64,000 nucleotides of DNA, from positions 186,001-250,000 of the forward strand of contig NZ_JAANOG010000002.1 of assembly GCF_019923745.1 (NCBI RefSeq). Direction: 5' to 3'. The DNA comes from Aquirufa aurantiipilula. Lineage in GTDB: Bacteria; Bacteroidota; Bacteroidia; Cytophagales; Spirosomataceae. How positions within the stretch are numbered: the first letter of the stretch is position 1; each line of letters begins with the position of its first letter. The position numbers were made by a program, and so were the translations under genes. Positions 1-10,069 of the stretch are shown piece by piece. The notes below the pieces were generated by a model that was given only the letters and a program-made list of their open reading frames with translations, ran no database searches and had not been told where the DNA came from.

Positions 1-646
1 AACTTTTGAGAAATTGAGATTTCGCCTGAGGGCTCAATAGACAAAAACGAAGAATCAAAAACCTCCTTTGTACAAAGAAGCCTTTGGAAATAATTTAAGT
101 TTATTAGAACAAGGAGTAACCTGCTTTTAATCAAAAGAATTCCTGCTTTAGGTTTTCTTCGATGCAAAATAAGTATGATTTGTTGCCAAATTAAAATTGT
201 AACACATGTTTCGTGTTCTCTATTTCAAATGTAGGACAAAAAAAATGCCTGTGCGTTAATTATGGGCAAAGTAGAGAGAATTACCAGATTCGCTACTTTT
301 CGTATTGGCTTTGGAAAATACAATTTCAAGGAAGCTGGTGTGGAAAACAAGTAAAATTTAATATATGTAAAAAATAGTTTAAATTAAACATATCTTTACA
401 ATGTGTTAGTAATTATTGTAATATATTGATTATCAGTTAATTGTAAATTTAATTATTTGAATTGTTTTTAAATTTTGTCAAGATTAGTTTACATTTCATG
501 TTTATTCATATTTTCTCCTTTCCTCATGTTCACTTTGTCGCCGTTCATCCTATTTTATCCTAAAATAATGGAATTTTAACTTGCTAATTTAGAATATTAC
601 CTATATTGCCAGCAGTTCATTTTTTTTAAACCTATTTATAACAACC
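1..646. other. Intergenic region upstream of susC-like gene
   Basis: No convincing gene. Bases 2-40 form an open frame ending in TAG that could be the last codons of a gene entering from the left, but it is too short to assign. Bases 66-77 are a perfect 12-base palindrome (CTTTGTACAAAG). From about 360 onward the DNA is very AT-rich, as expected for the promoter region of the long SusC-type transcript. The role of the remaining sequence is unknown. Confidence 0.6.
581..608 (+). promoter_or_regulatory. Candidate Bacteroidota-type promoter for the susC-like gene
   Basis: TTG at 581-583 is followed after 18 bases by TATATTG at 602-608. This is one deviation from the TAnnTTTG -7 box known for Bacteroidota primary sigma factors. 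It lies about 40 bases before the ATG at 647. The match is imperfect, so this is a suggestion only. Confidence 0.3.
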
Positions 647-3600
647 ATGAAAGTAAACTTCACTCAACAAAAATTGAGGGGGTGGTTATTTTCCCTATGG
701 CTTTTTGCGTCTTGTAGTTCAAATTTATTAGCTCAAAACCAAATAGTTAGTGGAAAAATCAGCTCCAAGCAAGATGGTTCAGGTATCCCTGGTGCCAGTG
801 TCAGCCTAAAGGGCACTTCCCGTGGAAGTAGTTCCAATGAAGCTGGAAATTATTCCATCGAAGTATCAGGTCCCAATTCTGTATTGGTCTTTTCCTCAGT
901 AGGTTACGAGCCCCTGGAGATACGCGTAGGTAATCAAAAGAAAATCGACATCACTTTATCTCCTGCTACTTCCATGTTAAACGAGGTAGTAGTAACGGCA
1001 CTGGGTATTCGAAGGGAGGAAAAATCTTTGGGATATTCTGTCGCTAAAGTAGATGGTAAAGAGATGAACCGTGTGGCTCAAGAAAACGTACTAAATGCCA
1101 TGGCAGGTAAAATGGCCGGGGTTACCATCAGTTCCACAGGTGGAACAGGTTCTTCTGTTAGTATGGTAATCCGCGGAGCCAATTCCCTTAGCACTGATAA
1201 TCAGCCTCTGTTTGTTATTGATGGTGTGCCTCTAGCCAATACTCTAAATAATATTAGTCAGGTGGGTAATGATAATCGGGTTGACTTTGGAAATTCTATT
1301 TCTGGATTAAATCCTGAGGATATTGAAAATGTTTCCGTTTTAAAAGGTCCAAGTGCCGCAGCTTTATATGGTTCTAGAGCAGGGAATGGTGTAGTTTTAA
1401 TTACGACCAAGTCGGGTTCTAAATCAAAGAAAATGACGGTGAATATTACCTCCAATACAGTTTTTGATAATCCTTATAAGTATCTAAAGTGGCAAACAAA
1501 ATTTGGCCCAGGTCAGTTTTCAGCCATTCCTGTTTCCATCACCGGAAATCCTCTATCGAATGCCTTCGGAAAATTGATTCAAGAAGAAGTTGGTGCTACT
1601 TATGGAGCAGAATTAGATAAAGGTTATTCAGAAGTTCAATGGAATAGTCCTTTGGATGCCAATGGTAAGAAAATAGCCATGCCTTTAATTTCTCATAAAG
1701 ACAATGTGGCCAAGTTTGTCCAAACAGGTATTACTACTACCAATGGTATTTCTATTGCAAACAGTAATGATCAATTTAATTATCGATTGTCTTACTCCAA
1801 CATGCAGAATCGTGGCATTATCCCAAATTCTGATTTGTTCAGAAATACCTTGAATTTAAACACATCCATTAAAGTCAATAAGAAGCTGACCCTAAGCAAC
1901 AATTTGGATGTGAGTCGTTCTTCTTCCAATAACCGTCCAGCAGGTAACCGTGGTACCAATCCATTGGAATGGGCCTATAACGTTTCTCCCCATATCGACA
2001 TTTTGGAATTGAAAAACTATTGGATGCCTGGTCAGGAAGGTCTACAACAAAGAACTCAATACAATACCGTCTACAATAATCCTTATTTCTTAGCTAATGA
2101 AGTAAATAATGGATTTGTACGTGATCGTTTGTTTGGAAATATCCGTTTGGATTATCAAATCACCCCAGAGATTAGTTTGATGGGTCGCTATGCTTTAGAT
2201 ACCTATACCGAGCAGCGCGAGTTGAAAATTGCCAATAGTTATACCAATGACCCAAGAGGAGCTTATGGAAATATCAATTTGGCGAACTTTGAAAGTAACG
2301 CAGATTTCTTAGCTACCTACAAAAAGGACATTAAGGACTTTAGTTTATCTTTCTCTCTCGGTGGAAATGCACGTTACCAGCGTGGTTCAAACATCACCAA
2401 TGCGAGTAAAAGCGGAACGGGCCTAATCGTTCCGGGTGCTTTTAATGTACAAAACATTGCCCCTGCGAATTTGGATTATTATAGCACTTGGTTCCAACGT
2501 GCCATTTATAGTGGGTATGGTTTGGCCAATATCGGTTATAAAGACATGATCTTCTTGGATGTGACGGCTCGTAACGACTGGTCAAGTACTTTGCCGGCGG
2601 CTAATCGTTCTTATTTCTATCCATCTGCTTCATTGAGCGTCTTGTTTAATGAAATGTTCAACATGCCGAATCAGGTGGATTTATTCAAATTTCGTGGAGG
2701 GGTAGCCCAAGTGGGTAATGATGCTAATCCGTATCAATTGCTTGGAACACTAGGAAATGCAGGTACATGGGATGGTATTCCTCGTTTAAGTACTCCTGGA
2801 ACTTTATTGATTTCTGATTTGAAACCAGAGATTGTTACTTCCTATGAAACAGGTTTTGACTTGAGTTTGTACCGAAACAGATTACGTTTCTCTGGAACCT
2901 ATTATCAAGTAGAAAATAGGAATCAAATCTTGAGTACCAAATTGCCTCCATCTTCAGGTTATTCCTTGAAAAACGTTAATGCGGGTTTATTGGTAAGTAA
3001 AGGAGTAGAATTAACAATGGGCTATACCCCAGTTAAATCTTCCAATTGGAATTGGGATGTGAATGTAAACTGGACTCGTAATAGAACCAGAATCGTCGAA
3101 TTATCAGATGATCTTCCTTACTATACCTTATGGCAAGATGCCAAAGGAGGAGCATGGACTTATGTAGGTGAAGAAATTGGCGATATTTATGATGCCCAAA
3201 TCGTTACAGTTAAAGATAAAGCATCTCCTTATTTTGGTTATCCAATATTGGATAATACAGGTAAGTGGCAATCCATTGATGCTATCAATACGCGGAATAA
3301 AATAGGAAATTTCAATCCAGACTTTATTTTGGGAATGCAGACATCCATCTCTTACAAACGCTTGAGTTTGAATATGTCATTTGATTGGCGTAGTGGTGGT
3401 CAATTCGTTTCTCAAACCTACCGTTATGGAGAAGAGAATGGTCGTTCTCAATTGTTCTTAGACAAATTAATTAATCCCAACGGTCTGACAGGAGATGCAC
3501 TGAAAAGTTATTTAGTGGCTAATCAAGAGCGATTAATTAAGATTACGGGTAATTATTTCCCATTAGTTGGTGGACCTACACCAGAATATGGTCCCTATGG

Positions 3601-4057
3601 TTTTAAGTATGGTCCTTATAACTTCCCACATGGAGGTGTATTTATTCCTGGGGTGATTGCAACAGGATATGATACTTCGGGTAATCCTACAGGTTACAAG
3701 GAGAACTTAGGTAATGCGGGTACCACTACCTTGCCATTTGCTGGTTCTACAGCTTGGTCATTTACTCGTGCATTCTTGTACGATGCTGATTATGTGAAAT
3801 TGCGTGAAATTTCTTTAGGTATTGATTTACCTCAACAATGGCTCAAGAAAATTGGAGTTCAAAATGCCAATTTCTCCGTGTATAGTCGCAATATCATCCT
3901 TTGGACAAAAGCGAAAATAAACATTGATCCTGAAACAGCATTCCAACAAGAGGCTGGTGTTCAGGGAGGTGGAACTCAATTCAAGCAAGGAATTGAACGC
4001 TACAACGTAACCCCTTGGGTTATTCCTGTTGGTTTCAAATTAGGTTTAACTTTTTAA
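647..4057 (+). CDS. SusC/RagA-family TonB-dependent outer-membrane transporter
   Basis: Imports oligosaccharides or other large nutrients across the outer membrane with a SusD partner, using TonB energy. The 1136-residue protein has a signal peptide (about 1-29, ending near LLAQ), a carboxypeptidase-regulatory-like beta domain (about 33-108, with GIPGASVSLKGT), a plug domain (about 115-255, with LFVIDGVPL and AALYGSRAGNGVVLITTK) and a long beta-barrel ending in Phe (GLTF). Length and domain order are typical of the family. The next gene is its SusD partner, starting 23 bases after the stop. The substrate cannot be read from the sequence. The secreted hydrolase downstream suggests a carbohydrate or ester-bearing polymer, which is inference. 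Confidence 0.95.
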   Translation: MKVNFTQQKLRGWLFSLWLFASCSSNLLAQNQIVSGKISSKQDGSGIPGASVSLKGTSRGSSSNEAGNYSIEVSGPNSVLVFSSVGYEPLEIRVGNQKKIDITLSPATSMLNEVVVTALGIRREEKSLGYSVAKVDGKEMNRVAQENVLNAMAGKMAGVTISSTGGTGSSVSMVIRGANSLSTDNQPLFVIDGVPLANTLNNISQVGNDNRVDFGNSISGLNPEDIENVSVLKGPSAAALYGSRAGNGVVLITTKSGSKSKKMTVNITSNTVFDNPYKYLKWQTKFGPGQFSAIPVSITGNPLSNAFGKLIQEEVGATYGAELDKGYSEVQWNSPLDANGKKIAMPLISHKDNVAKFVQTGITTTNGISIANSNDQFNYRLSYSNMQNRGIIPNSDLFRNTLNLNTSIKVNKKLTLSNNLDVSRSSSNNRPAGNRGTNPLEWAYNVSPHIDILELKNYWMPGQEGLQQRTQYNTVYNNPYFLANEVNNGFVRDRLFGNIRLDYQITPEISLMGRYALDTYTEQRELKIANSYTNDPRGAYGNINLANFESNADFLATYKKDIKDFSLSFSLGGNARYQRGSNITNASKSGTGLIVPGAFNVQNIAPANLDYYSTWFQRAIYSGYGLANIGYKDMIFLDVTARNDWSSTLPAANRSYFYPSASLSVLFNEMFNMPNQVDLFKFRGGVAQVGNDANPYQLLGTLGNAGTWDGIPRLSTPGTLLISDLKPEIVTSYETGFDLSLYRNRLRFSGTYYQVENRNQILSTKLPPSSGYSLKNVNAGLLVSKGVELTMGYTPVKSSNWNWDVNVNWTRNRTRIVELSDDLPYYTLWQDAKGGAWTYVGEEIGDIYDAQIVTVKDKASPYFGYPILDNTGKWQSIDAINTRNKIGNFNPDFILGMQTSISYKRLSLNMSFDWRSGGQFVSQTYRYGEENGRSQLFLDKLINPNGLTGDALKSYLVANQERLIKITGNYFPLVGGPTPEYGPYGFKYGPYNFPHGGVFIPGVIATGYDTSGNPTGYKENLGNAGTTTLPFAGSTAWSFTRAFLYDADYVKLREISLGIDLPQQWLKKIGVQNANFSVYSRNIILWTKAKINIDPETAFQQEAGVQGGGTQFKQGIERYNVTPWVIPVGFKLGLTF

Positions 4058-4080
4058 TGAAATTTAGACAGCAAAAGATC

Positions 4081-5718
4081 ATGAAAAATACTTCATATAA
4101 AATCATAGCATTGGTGTTAGTCCTATCAGGGAGTTTATTCTCTTGTAAGGATTTAACCGTGCTGAATCAGAATCCCAATGGGATAAACCCAGAGACTGCT
4201 AATCCCAATTTAGTGATGTCTACGGTATTAACTGAAACCGGAAAGGCCTTTGTTAATTTAGGTTATCAGGATATTGCAGGAGTCATGCAACATACCCAAA
4301 AGGACGGTTGGTCTGGTGGTCATAATACCTATGAGTGGGGAGGAAGCCAGTCGTGGGCATCCTACTATGATATCCTACGCAATAATCAATACGTATATAA
4401 TCGTTCGGTAACCTTGAATTTGGAATTACATCAGGGTATAGCTTTGGTGACGAAATCCATGATGTTTGGTTTAATTACTGATTTATGGGGTGATGCTCCT
4501 TATACAGCCGCATTGAAAGGCGCAGAAGGTGGAGCTACCAATACTTTCCCAGCCTATGATACCCAAGAAACTATTTACACAGGAATTTTAGCAGATTTAG
4601 AAGCAGCTAATACCTTATTGTCCAAAGCTTCGTATCCAAGTACTCCAGGAACAGCCGATGTATTTTACCAAGGTAACGCGAGTAAATGGAGGAAGTTAGC
4701 TAATTCATTGGCCTTGCGTTATTACATGCGCATTTCATCTAAGAAGCCGGATGTAGCTAAAGCAGGAATTGAGAAAATACTTGCCAATGCGGCGCAATAC
4801 CCCATCATTACAGCCATTGCTGATGATGCGGCTATGCCATTTGCTGGAAATAGCGACAGTGATTCATGGCCTTCTAATGCAGTGTATGATGCGAGTGCAT
4901 CCAACTACCGTCGAATCAAAATGGCAGCGACTTTCGTGAATAAATTATTGGAATTGAAAGATCCTAGGATAGGTATTTGGGCCAATAAAGTTCAGATTCC
5001 ATTGGTGGTTGATGCAAATTTGCCCAAAGGTACCGATAGAATTGAAGGAGGTAAACGTTATTTGTCGCCAGATAAAGTGGTAGGAAGAGATGTCAATACT
5101 CATCCTGAATACGTGGGATTACCAACGGGTATCATTGGTGGGGCTTCTTATAATTTAAGCCCTACAGCAGAGCAGGGAGCCAATAACCCGCATGTTTCAT
5201 GGGTCAATGATATATACCGTCAAGCCAAAGGGCCATTGTTGAAATCCAGAATGATGTCGGCCGCTGAAGTACGTTTTATTTTAGCGGAAGCGGCCTTGAA
5301 AGGCTGGGCAGTTGGCGGTACAGCTAAAGCTCATTATGAAGCAGGCGTGAAAGCCTCTTTGGATACTTGGGGAGTAGGTGGAACTTATGCTAGCTACATA
5401 GCTAATCCGGGTGTAGCATTTGATGGCACTTTAAGCCAAATCATCGAACAGAAATGGATTTCTAGTTGGACTGCCGCTCAAGAAGCATGGTTTGATTACC
5501 GCAGAACAGGATTCCCTGTTTTAACGGCAGGACCAGCAGCTATTCGTAAGGTTTTGCCCGTTCGTTTTTACTACATGTTGGATGAAAGAAATTTAAACAA
5601 AGTAAATACGGAAGCGGCTATGAACAAGTTAGAAACAACTACTTATTCAGAGGCGGATGGGAAAAATAGCCCTTGGTCTAAACCCTGGGTAGTTCAAGGA
5701 ACAGGAAAGCCTTGGTAA
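4081..5718 (+). CDS. SusD/RagB-family nutrient-binding lipoprotein
   Basis: Surface lipoprotein that captures substrate and lids the SusC-type transporter encoded just upstream. I chose the ATG at 4081 because it gives a standard lipoprotein signal (MKNTSYK, hydrophobic stretch, LFSC with Cys22). An in-frame ATG at 4015 would lie inside the transporter gene and precede the signal with a meaningless extension. The mature part shows the SusD pattern: N-terminal NQNPNG, TPR-like helical region with SLALRYYMRIS, and a C-terminal half with RFILAEAALKG and IIEQKWISSW. At 545 residues it is a normal size, closest to the SusD-like_2 subgroup. Confidence 0.93.
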   Translation: MKNTSYKIIALVLVLSGSLFSCKDLTVLNQNPNGINPETANPNLVMSTVLTETGKAFVNLGYQDIAGVMQHTQKDGWSGGHNTYEWGGSQSWASYYDILRNNQYVYNRSVTLNLELHQGIALVTKSMMFGLITDLWGDAPYTAALKGAEGGATNTFPAYDTQETIYTGILADLEAANTLLSKASYPSTPGTADVFYQGNASKWRKLANSLALRYYMRISSKKPDVAKAGIEKILANAAQYPIITAIADDAAMPFAGNSDSDSWPSNAVYDASASNYRRIKMAATFVNKLLELKDPRIGIWANKVQIPLVVDANLPKGTDRIEGGKRYLSPDKVVGRDVNTHPEYVGLPTGIIGGASYNLSPTAEQGANNPHVSWVNDIYRQAKGPLLKSRMMSAAEVRFILAEAALKGWAVGGTAKAHYEAGVKASLDTWGVGGTYASYIANPGVAFDGTLSQIIEQKWISSWTAAQEAWFDYRRTGFPVLTAGPAAIRKVLPVRFYYMLDERNLNKVNTEAAMNKLETTTYSEADGKNSPWSKPWVVQGTGKPW

Positions 5719-5745
5719 TTAATTAACCTTTAAAAGATTCATTAT

Positions 5746-7095
5746 ATGTATTCAATTGTCAAAAAATTATTCTTGAGTATTGCTGCCATTTGCTTTTTGG
5801 CATTGTCAGGATTTGCCCAAAAAGTTACTCCCGAAACGGCCTTAAAAAGTTATATGGCCAATGGGGATAAGACTTATCAATGGGAATTAAAGGACTCAGT
5901 TTCTTTGGGTACTTCCAAAGGCTATAATGTACTTTTGACTTCTCAAAAGTGGCAAAATATTACTTGGAAGCACCAGTTGACCATCATTATTCCTGCCAAA
6001 GTAACTTATGAAGGAGCAATGCTTTTCATTACGGGAGGAAGTAATAAAGATGAACAGCCTAATTGGAGCAAAGAGGATAAAATGTGGACCTATTTATCCA
6101 TGGTAGCGGCTAAAAATCATGCTATTGTAGCCTTGATTAAGCAGGTACCCAATCAACCTTTGTATAGAGGTAAAACGGAAGATGAATTGATTTCTTATAC
6201 CTTACATCAATTTAGAGAAACGGGTGACCATTCTTGGCCATTGTTGTTTCCTATGGTGAAATCCGCAGTTAGGGGAATGGATGCCATTCAGGAGTTTGCT
6301 AAGAAGAAAGCCAATATTCAAATAAAGGATTTCGTGATTTCTGGAGCTTCTAAACGCGGTTGGACGACATGGTTGTCTAGTGCTATTGGCGATTCTCGTG
6401 TGAAGGCTATTGGACCCATGGTGATTGATATGTTGAATATGCCTGCGACCCTGAATTACCAGAAGGATACCTATGGTGAATACAGTGATCAAATAGAGGA
6501 TTATGTGAAATTGGGAATTCCTCAAGGCACGGGAACACCAGTAGGGAAGGCTATCAATAGTATGATAGATCCTTATTCTTATCGAGCTAATATGACAGTT
6601 CCTAAAATCATTTTCATTGGAACCAATGACCCTTATTGGACAGCAGATGCCATTAAGCATTATTTTGATCAGATTCCGGGTAAAAACTTAATTCATTACG
6701 TGCCTAATGCTGGCCATGATTTAGCGGGAGGAAAACAGGCGATTGAGGCATTAAGTGCCTTCTTTGGTTTATCTCTCCAAAATAAAGAAGTACCAGTTCC
6801 TACTTGGAATGTGGTGAAAGGTAAGGAAGGTTTTGAATTGACTGTGAATGCTAATCCTACAGATTTGGAAGATGCGGCCATTTGGGGTACCACCTCTGCC
6901 GATCGTGATTTTAGAAATAATTTATGGTTAACTCGTCGGGTGAAACCAGTTGGGAATACGGTTAAATACGTAATCCCTTATGTAAAAAAAGGATATCAGG
7001 CATTTTATATGGATTTGAAATACAAGGATCCAAATGGGGGTAGCTACACCATTAGTACCCGAATTTTTACTACCGATACAGATAAAGTATTGTAA
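5746..7095 (+). CDS. PhoPQ-activated pathogenicity-related (PqaA-type) secreted hydrolase
   Basis: A 449-residue exported alpha/beta-hydrolase-fold protein of the family named after Salmonella PqaA. The true substrates of that family are poorly known. Features seen are a signal peptide ending at GFAQ (about residue 24), the long family-specific N-terminal region (LLTSQKW, ITGGSNKDE), a nucleophile-elbow-like SGASKRGWTTW near residue 200, IGTNDPYW for the acid region and NAGHDLAGG carrying the probable catalytic His. It follows the susD-like gene by 27 bases and is probably co-transcribed. That placement suggests it acts on material handled by the transporter. A hairpin terminator follows. Confidence 0.88.
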   Translation: MYSIVKKLFLSIAAICFLALSGFAQKVTPETALKSYMANGDKTYQWELKDSVSLGTSKGYNVLLTSQKWQNITWKHQLTIIIPAKVTYEGAMLFITGGSNKDEQPNWSKEDKMWTYLSMVAAKNHAIVALIKQVPNQPLYRGKTEDELISYTLHQFRETGDHSWPLLFPMVKSAVRGMDAIQEFAKKKANIQIKDFVISGASKRGWTTWLSSAIGDSRVKAIGPMVIDMLNMPATLNYQKDTYGEYSDQIEDYVKLGIPQGTGTPVGKAINSMIDPYSYRANMTVPKIIFIGTNDPYWTADAIKHYFDQIPGKNLIHYVPNAGHDLAGGKQAIEALSAFFGLSLQNKEVPVPTWNVVKGKEGFELTVNANPTDLEDAAIWGTTSADRDFRNNLWLTRRVKPVGNTVKYVIPYVKKGYQAFYMDLKYKDPNGGSYTISTRIFTTDTDKVL

Positions 7096-7108
7096 TTTGA
7101 TTTCTTGC

Positions 7109-7143
7109 AAAAACACCCGATAGGCTCTGTCGGGTGTTTTTTT
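7109..7143. terminator. Bidirectional intrinsic terminator
   Basis: Inverted repeat CACCCGA (7114-7120) / TCGGGTG (7130-7136), extended by an A-tract on the left and a T-tract on the right. It sits between two convergent genes, so it can stop transcription in both directions. Confidence 0.85.
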
Positions 7144-7147
7144 ATGC

Positions 7148-8185
7148 CTATTTTTTTAATTCATAGACATAATCTAGTGGGAGTTCATTTCCCATTCTAG
7201 ATTCAGACATTTTACCAAATACTTCGATGGAATAGGGATCTAATAAGGTTCCATTGCTTTCCACCAAAATGGTCTTTGCCATAGGTTTTAATTTGGAAAA
7301 TTGCCTTGGCGAATCGAACTCCACGTTGATGATGCCCTTTAAATCAATAGCAAAAATATTAGGTTTATTCGTGGTGAAAAGAACTTCTTCCATCTTAAAT
7401 GGAGGAGGATTGCTGAGGCGATTTTCTTTATAATAAGTCACATAAAACCCTTCATCTGTCAGGGACTGATTCATTAATGCCAAAAGAAAATGCCTGATGG
7501 ATCCTTGAAAAGCATATTTTCTATTTTTCTCCCATTTTGCTTTCTCTTTGTTTGAAATGGGGTTTAATGCTTCAAAATAGCCACTAGATTTGAAATTTAA
7601 TTGTCTGGGTGCTTTCTCAAACCCGACCAAGAATCCATGGTAGAGATATCCTAGTTCTTTGTTCTCTATCAAAAGTGGCTCTTTTGAACTTGCTTTGAGC
7701 GTTTTTGTGCTTGGGTCAAACTCAAAATCAATGGCCTCTCTATTCAGGATTTTAACCAAATCTCTGTCTATGTCTCTACCTAAAAATTCATTTTCAAATT
7801 GACGGATTTGCCTTTCCCAAACACGGTCGCGTTGGCCTTGGACTTTTATTTCAACTAAGTCCGTGATGTTTTCCAACATGTCAAAATGCAAATTTTTGAT
7901 ATCCTGCATTACGGAAATGGGTACCGAAAGTGCTTGAAAACCCACCATGGAAATGAGGAATTGATAGTTTCCTGCAAGAACGTTTTTTAATGTAAAATTT
8001 CCTTTATCGTCGGCTTGCGTACCAAAAGAAGTGCCGTTTAGATACACATGAGCAAAGGAAACTCCTTCCTTTTTTTGCTTATCCAAAATGGTACCAGCGA
8101 GCGTATAGGTATGTTGAGCAACCCCATTCATAAAGCTGAAGATCAAAAGTAGGAATAGACAATACAGCTTGGTGAATGATTTCAT
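7148..8185 (-). CDS. Secreted protein with carboxypeptidase-regulatory-like domain
   Basis: A 345-residue exported protein. The signal peptide (MKSFTKLYCLFLLLIF) ends near GVAQ. Residues about 28-100 form a CarboxypepD_reg-like beta-sandwich (LAGTILDKQKKEGVSFAHVYLNG, with DDKGNFTLKNV), as at the N-terminus of SusC proteins, but no plug or barrel follows. The remaining about 240 residues are a charged region seen in many Bacteroidota hypothetical proteins and contain no catalytic motif I recognise. A structural or surface role is possible. It is monocistronic and divergent from the heparinase-like gene. Confidence 0.75.
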   Translation of the reverse strand: MKSFTKLYCLFLLLIFSFMNGVAQHTYTLAGTILDKQKKEGVSFAHVYLNGTSFGTQADDKGNFTLKNVLAGNYQFLISMVGFQALSVPISVMQDIKNLHFDMLENITDLVEIKVQGQRDRVWERQIRQFENEFLGRDIDRDLVKILNREAIDFEFDPSTKTLKASSKEPLLIENKELGYLYHGFLVGFEKAPRQLNFKSSGYFEALNPISNKEKAKWEKNRKYAFQGSIRHFLLALMNQSLTDEGFYVTYYKENRLSNPPPFKMEEVLFTTNKPNIFAIDLKGIINVEFDSPRQFSKLKPMAKTILVESNGTLLDPYSIEVFGKMSESRMGNELPLDYVYELKK

Positions 8186-8216
8186 ATATTTGGTTAGACC
8201 TTGACAGCATGTGTGT

Positions 8217-8244
8217 CAAATTTACAAAATGTTTGACAAGACAA
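8217..8244 (-). promoter_or_regulatory. Bacteroidota-type promoter for the regulatory-domain protein
   Basis: Read on the minus strand, TTG (8244-8242) and TAAATTTG (8224-8217) match the -33 TTG / -7 TAnnTTTG pattern with 17 bases between. The -7 box lies about 32 bases upstream of the ATG at 8185. This is a sequence match only. Confidence 0.5.
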
Positions 8245-8260
8245 AACCTATTAGAACAAG

Positions 8261-10069
8261 ATGAAAAAAGGATTCCTGATTTATTGGCTATTCGTAGCTC
8301 AAATTACTTTGGCTCAAGATTTTAATCGATTATTACCTGCCGCTCAAGGACATCCTCGTTTATTGTTTTTGAAATCAGATGAAGCCATCATTCATCGAAA
8401 TATTCAACAAGATTCACTTTGGGCTAATTTACATCAGCAGATTCTAAAAGAAGCTGATCTTTTACTTTCGAGACAGCCTTTGGAACGTAAACAAATTGGG
8501 CGTCGACTGCTTGGAGTTTCCCGTGAAATGCTGCGAAGGACTTTGTTTTGGTCTTATGCTTACCGAATGACACAGCAGCCTATCTATGCTCAGAGGGCTG
8601 AAAAAGAGCTATTGCAGATTTGTCAATTCACGGATTGGAATCCATCTCATTTTTTGGATGTGGCAGAAATGACTACTGCCGTGGCTATTGGTTACGATTG
8701 GTTGTTTGATGCTTTATCTCCAGAGTCTAAGAAATTGATTAAGTCGGCCATTTTATCCAAAGGAATAGAGCCTTCTTATGATGAGCGTTACACGAGTTGG
8801 TTGAAGGCTAGCCATAACTGGAATCAAGTTTGTAATGCGGGCATGAGTTTAGGGATTTTAGCTATTCAAGAAGATTATCCAGAAAAAGCCAAAGAGCTGC
8901 TGCAGCGTGCACAAAAATCCATTGTTTTACCCATGAAAGACTATGGCCCAGACGGAGCTTATCCGGAAGGATATGCTTATTGGGGCTATGGAACTTCATT
9001 TCAAGTTTTGTACAACGATGCCATTGAAAAAGCCTATGGATCCAGTTTTGGATTAAATGAATCCCCTGGTTTTTATGCCGGTGCTAATTACCTACTTCAT
9101 ATGGCAGGGCCTTCCGGAAAGAATTTTAATTATTCGGATTCTGGAGATGGGATTGATTTTCATCCAGCCATGTTTTGGTTTGCTGCCAAGACACAAAATA
9201 ATAGTCTATTATTTACGGAAGTCAATACCTTGAAAGTGGTTAAGAATTTGGTCACGGACCGATTGCTACCTCTGGTTATGGTTTGGGGAAAAGAGGCCTC
9301 ATTGGTACATCATGCAATCCCAGCAAAATTAAGTTATCTGGGGGCTGGCCCAAATCCTGTGGCTATGATGCGTTCTTCATGGACAGACCCCAATGCCTTG
9401 TATGTGGGAGTGAAGGGAGGTTCGCCTTCTGTGAACCATGGACATATGGATGTAGGTTCTTTTGTATTTGATGCACTGGGGGAGCGTTGGGCTATGGATT
9501 TTGGTATGCAGAATTACGAATCTTTAGAATCCAAAGGAGTAGGAATCTGGGGAAAAGAGCAAAATTCACAGCGTTGGGATGTTTTTAGATACCATAATAA
9601 ATCGCACAATACTTTGACGCTCAATAATCAATTGCAAGCGGTGAAAGGGAAAGCAGAATTACGGTGGAAGCTACAGAACAATAAAAGGACCGAGGTGAGT
9701 ATGGATTTGAGCTCGCTTTATGCTGATCAAGCAAAAGAGGTATCTCGTCAAGTGGCTTTAGTAAACAAAAGGAAGTTAGAGATTAGTGATCGAGTACAAT
9801 GGGGGAAGCAGGGTGGAGAACTGGTTTGGACCATGTTGACTGCAGCTGAATTTCATGCAGATGGCCCAGGTAAGGCACATTTAACCCAAAAAGGGAAGCG
9901 TTTAAACCTGCAGGTAAAAGGAGTGAAAGGGGAATGGGTGACCTGGTCAACAGAACCCAATCATGACTACGACGCACCTAATCCGGGAACCCGATTTGTG
10001 GGATTTAAATTAGCGACACAGCCTGATCAGAAGCTTCAGTATCAAGTGGTATTAAAGCCCGTTCACTAG
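8261..10069 (+). CDS. Heparinase II/III-like polysaccharide lyase-type protein
   Basis: A 602-residue secreted protein with a short signal peptide (to about TLAQ, residue 19). The N-terminal half is an (alpha/alpha) toroid-like helical region (PRLLFLKSDEA, AIGYDWLFDAL, SHNWNQVCNAG). The C-terminal half is the heparinase II/III beta-sandwich (VNHGHMDVGSFVFDALGERWAMDFG near residue 390-415, and HNTLTLNNQLQ). The conserved Asn/His/Tyr sites of the fold appear present (NHGH; NYES). Characterised members cleave uronic-acid-containing glycans. The substrate here is unknown. Its stop codon overlaps that of the convergent hydrolase gene (shared CTAG). Confidence 0.82.
   Translation: MKKGFLIYWLFVAQITLAQDFNRLLPAAQGHPRLLFLKSDEAIIHRNIQQDSLWANLHQQILKEADLLLSRQPLERKQIGRRLLGVSREMLRRTLFWSYAYRMTQQPIYAQRAEKELLQICQFTDWNPSHFLDVAEMTTAVAIGYDWLFDALSPESKKLIKSAILSKGIEPSYDERYTSWLKASHNWNQVCNAGMSLGILAIQEDYPEKAKELLQRAQKSIVLPMKDYGPDGAYPEGYAYWGYGTSFQVLYNDAIEKAYGSSFGLNESPGFYAGANYLLHMAGPSGKNFNYSDSGDGIDFHPAMFWFAAKTQNNSLLFTEVNTLKVVKNLVTDRLLPLVMVWGKEASLVHHAIPAKLSYLGAGPNPVAMMRSSWTDPNALYVGVKGGSPSVNHGHMDVGSFVFDALGERWAMDFGMQNYESLESKGVGIWGKEQNSQRWDVFRYHNKSHNTLTLNNQLQAVKGKAELRWKLQNNKRTEVSMDLSSLYADQAKEVSRQVALVNKRKLEISDRVQWGKQGGELVWTMLTAAEFHADGPGKAHLTQKGKRLNLQVKGVKGEWVTWSTEPNHDYDAPNPGTRFVGFKLATQPDQKLQYQVVLKPVH

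Noticed and set aside
1-40. 3' end of a gene entering from the left
   Set aside because: Only 12 codons are visible (bases 2-40) and they contain no recognisable motif.
4015-4080. Earlier in-frame ATG for the SusD-like protein
   Set aside because: It lies inside the SusC-like gene and would bury the lipoprotein signal that starts at 4081.
6202-6660. 152-codon open frame antisense to the PqaA-type gene
   Set aside because: It is antisense to a well-supported gene and rich in residues typical of a complementary-strand reading; no family features.
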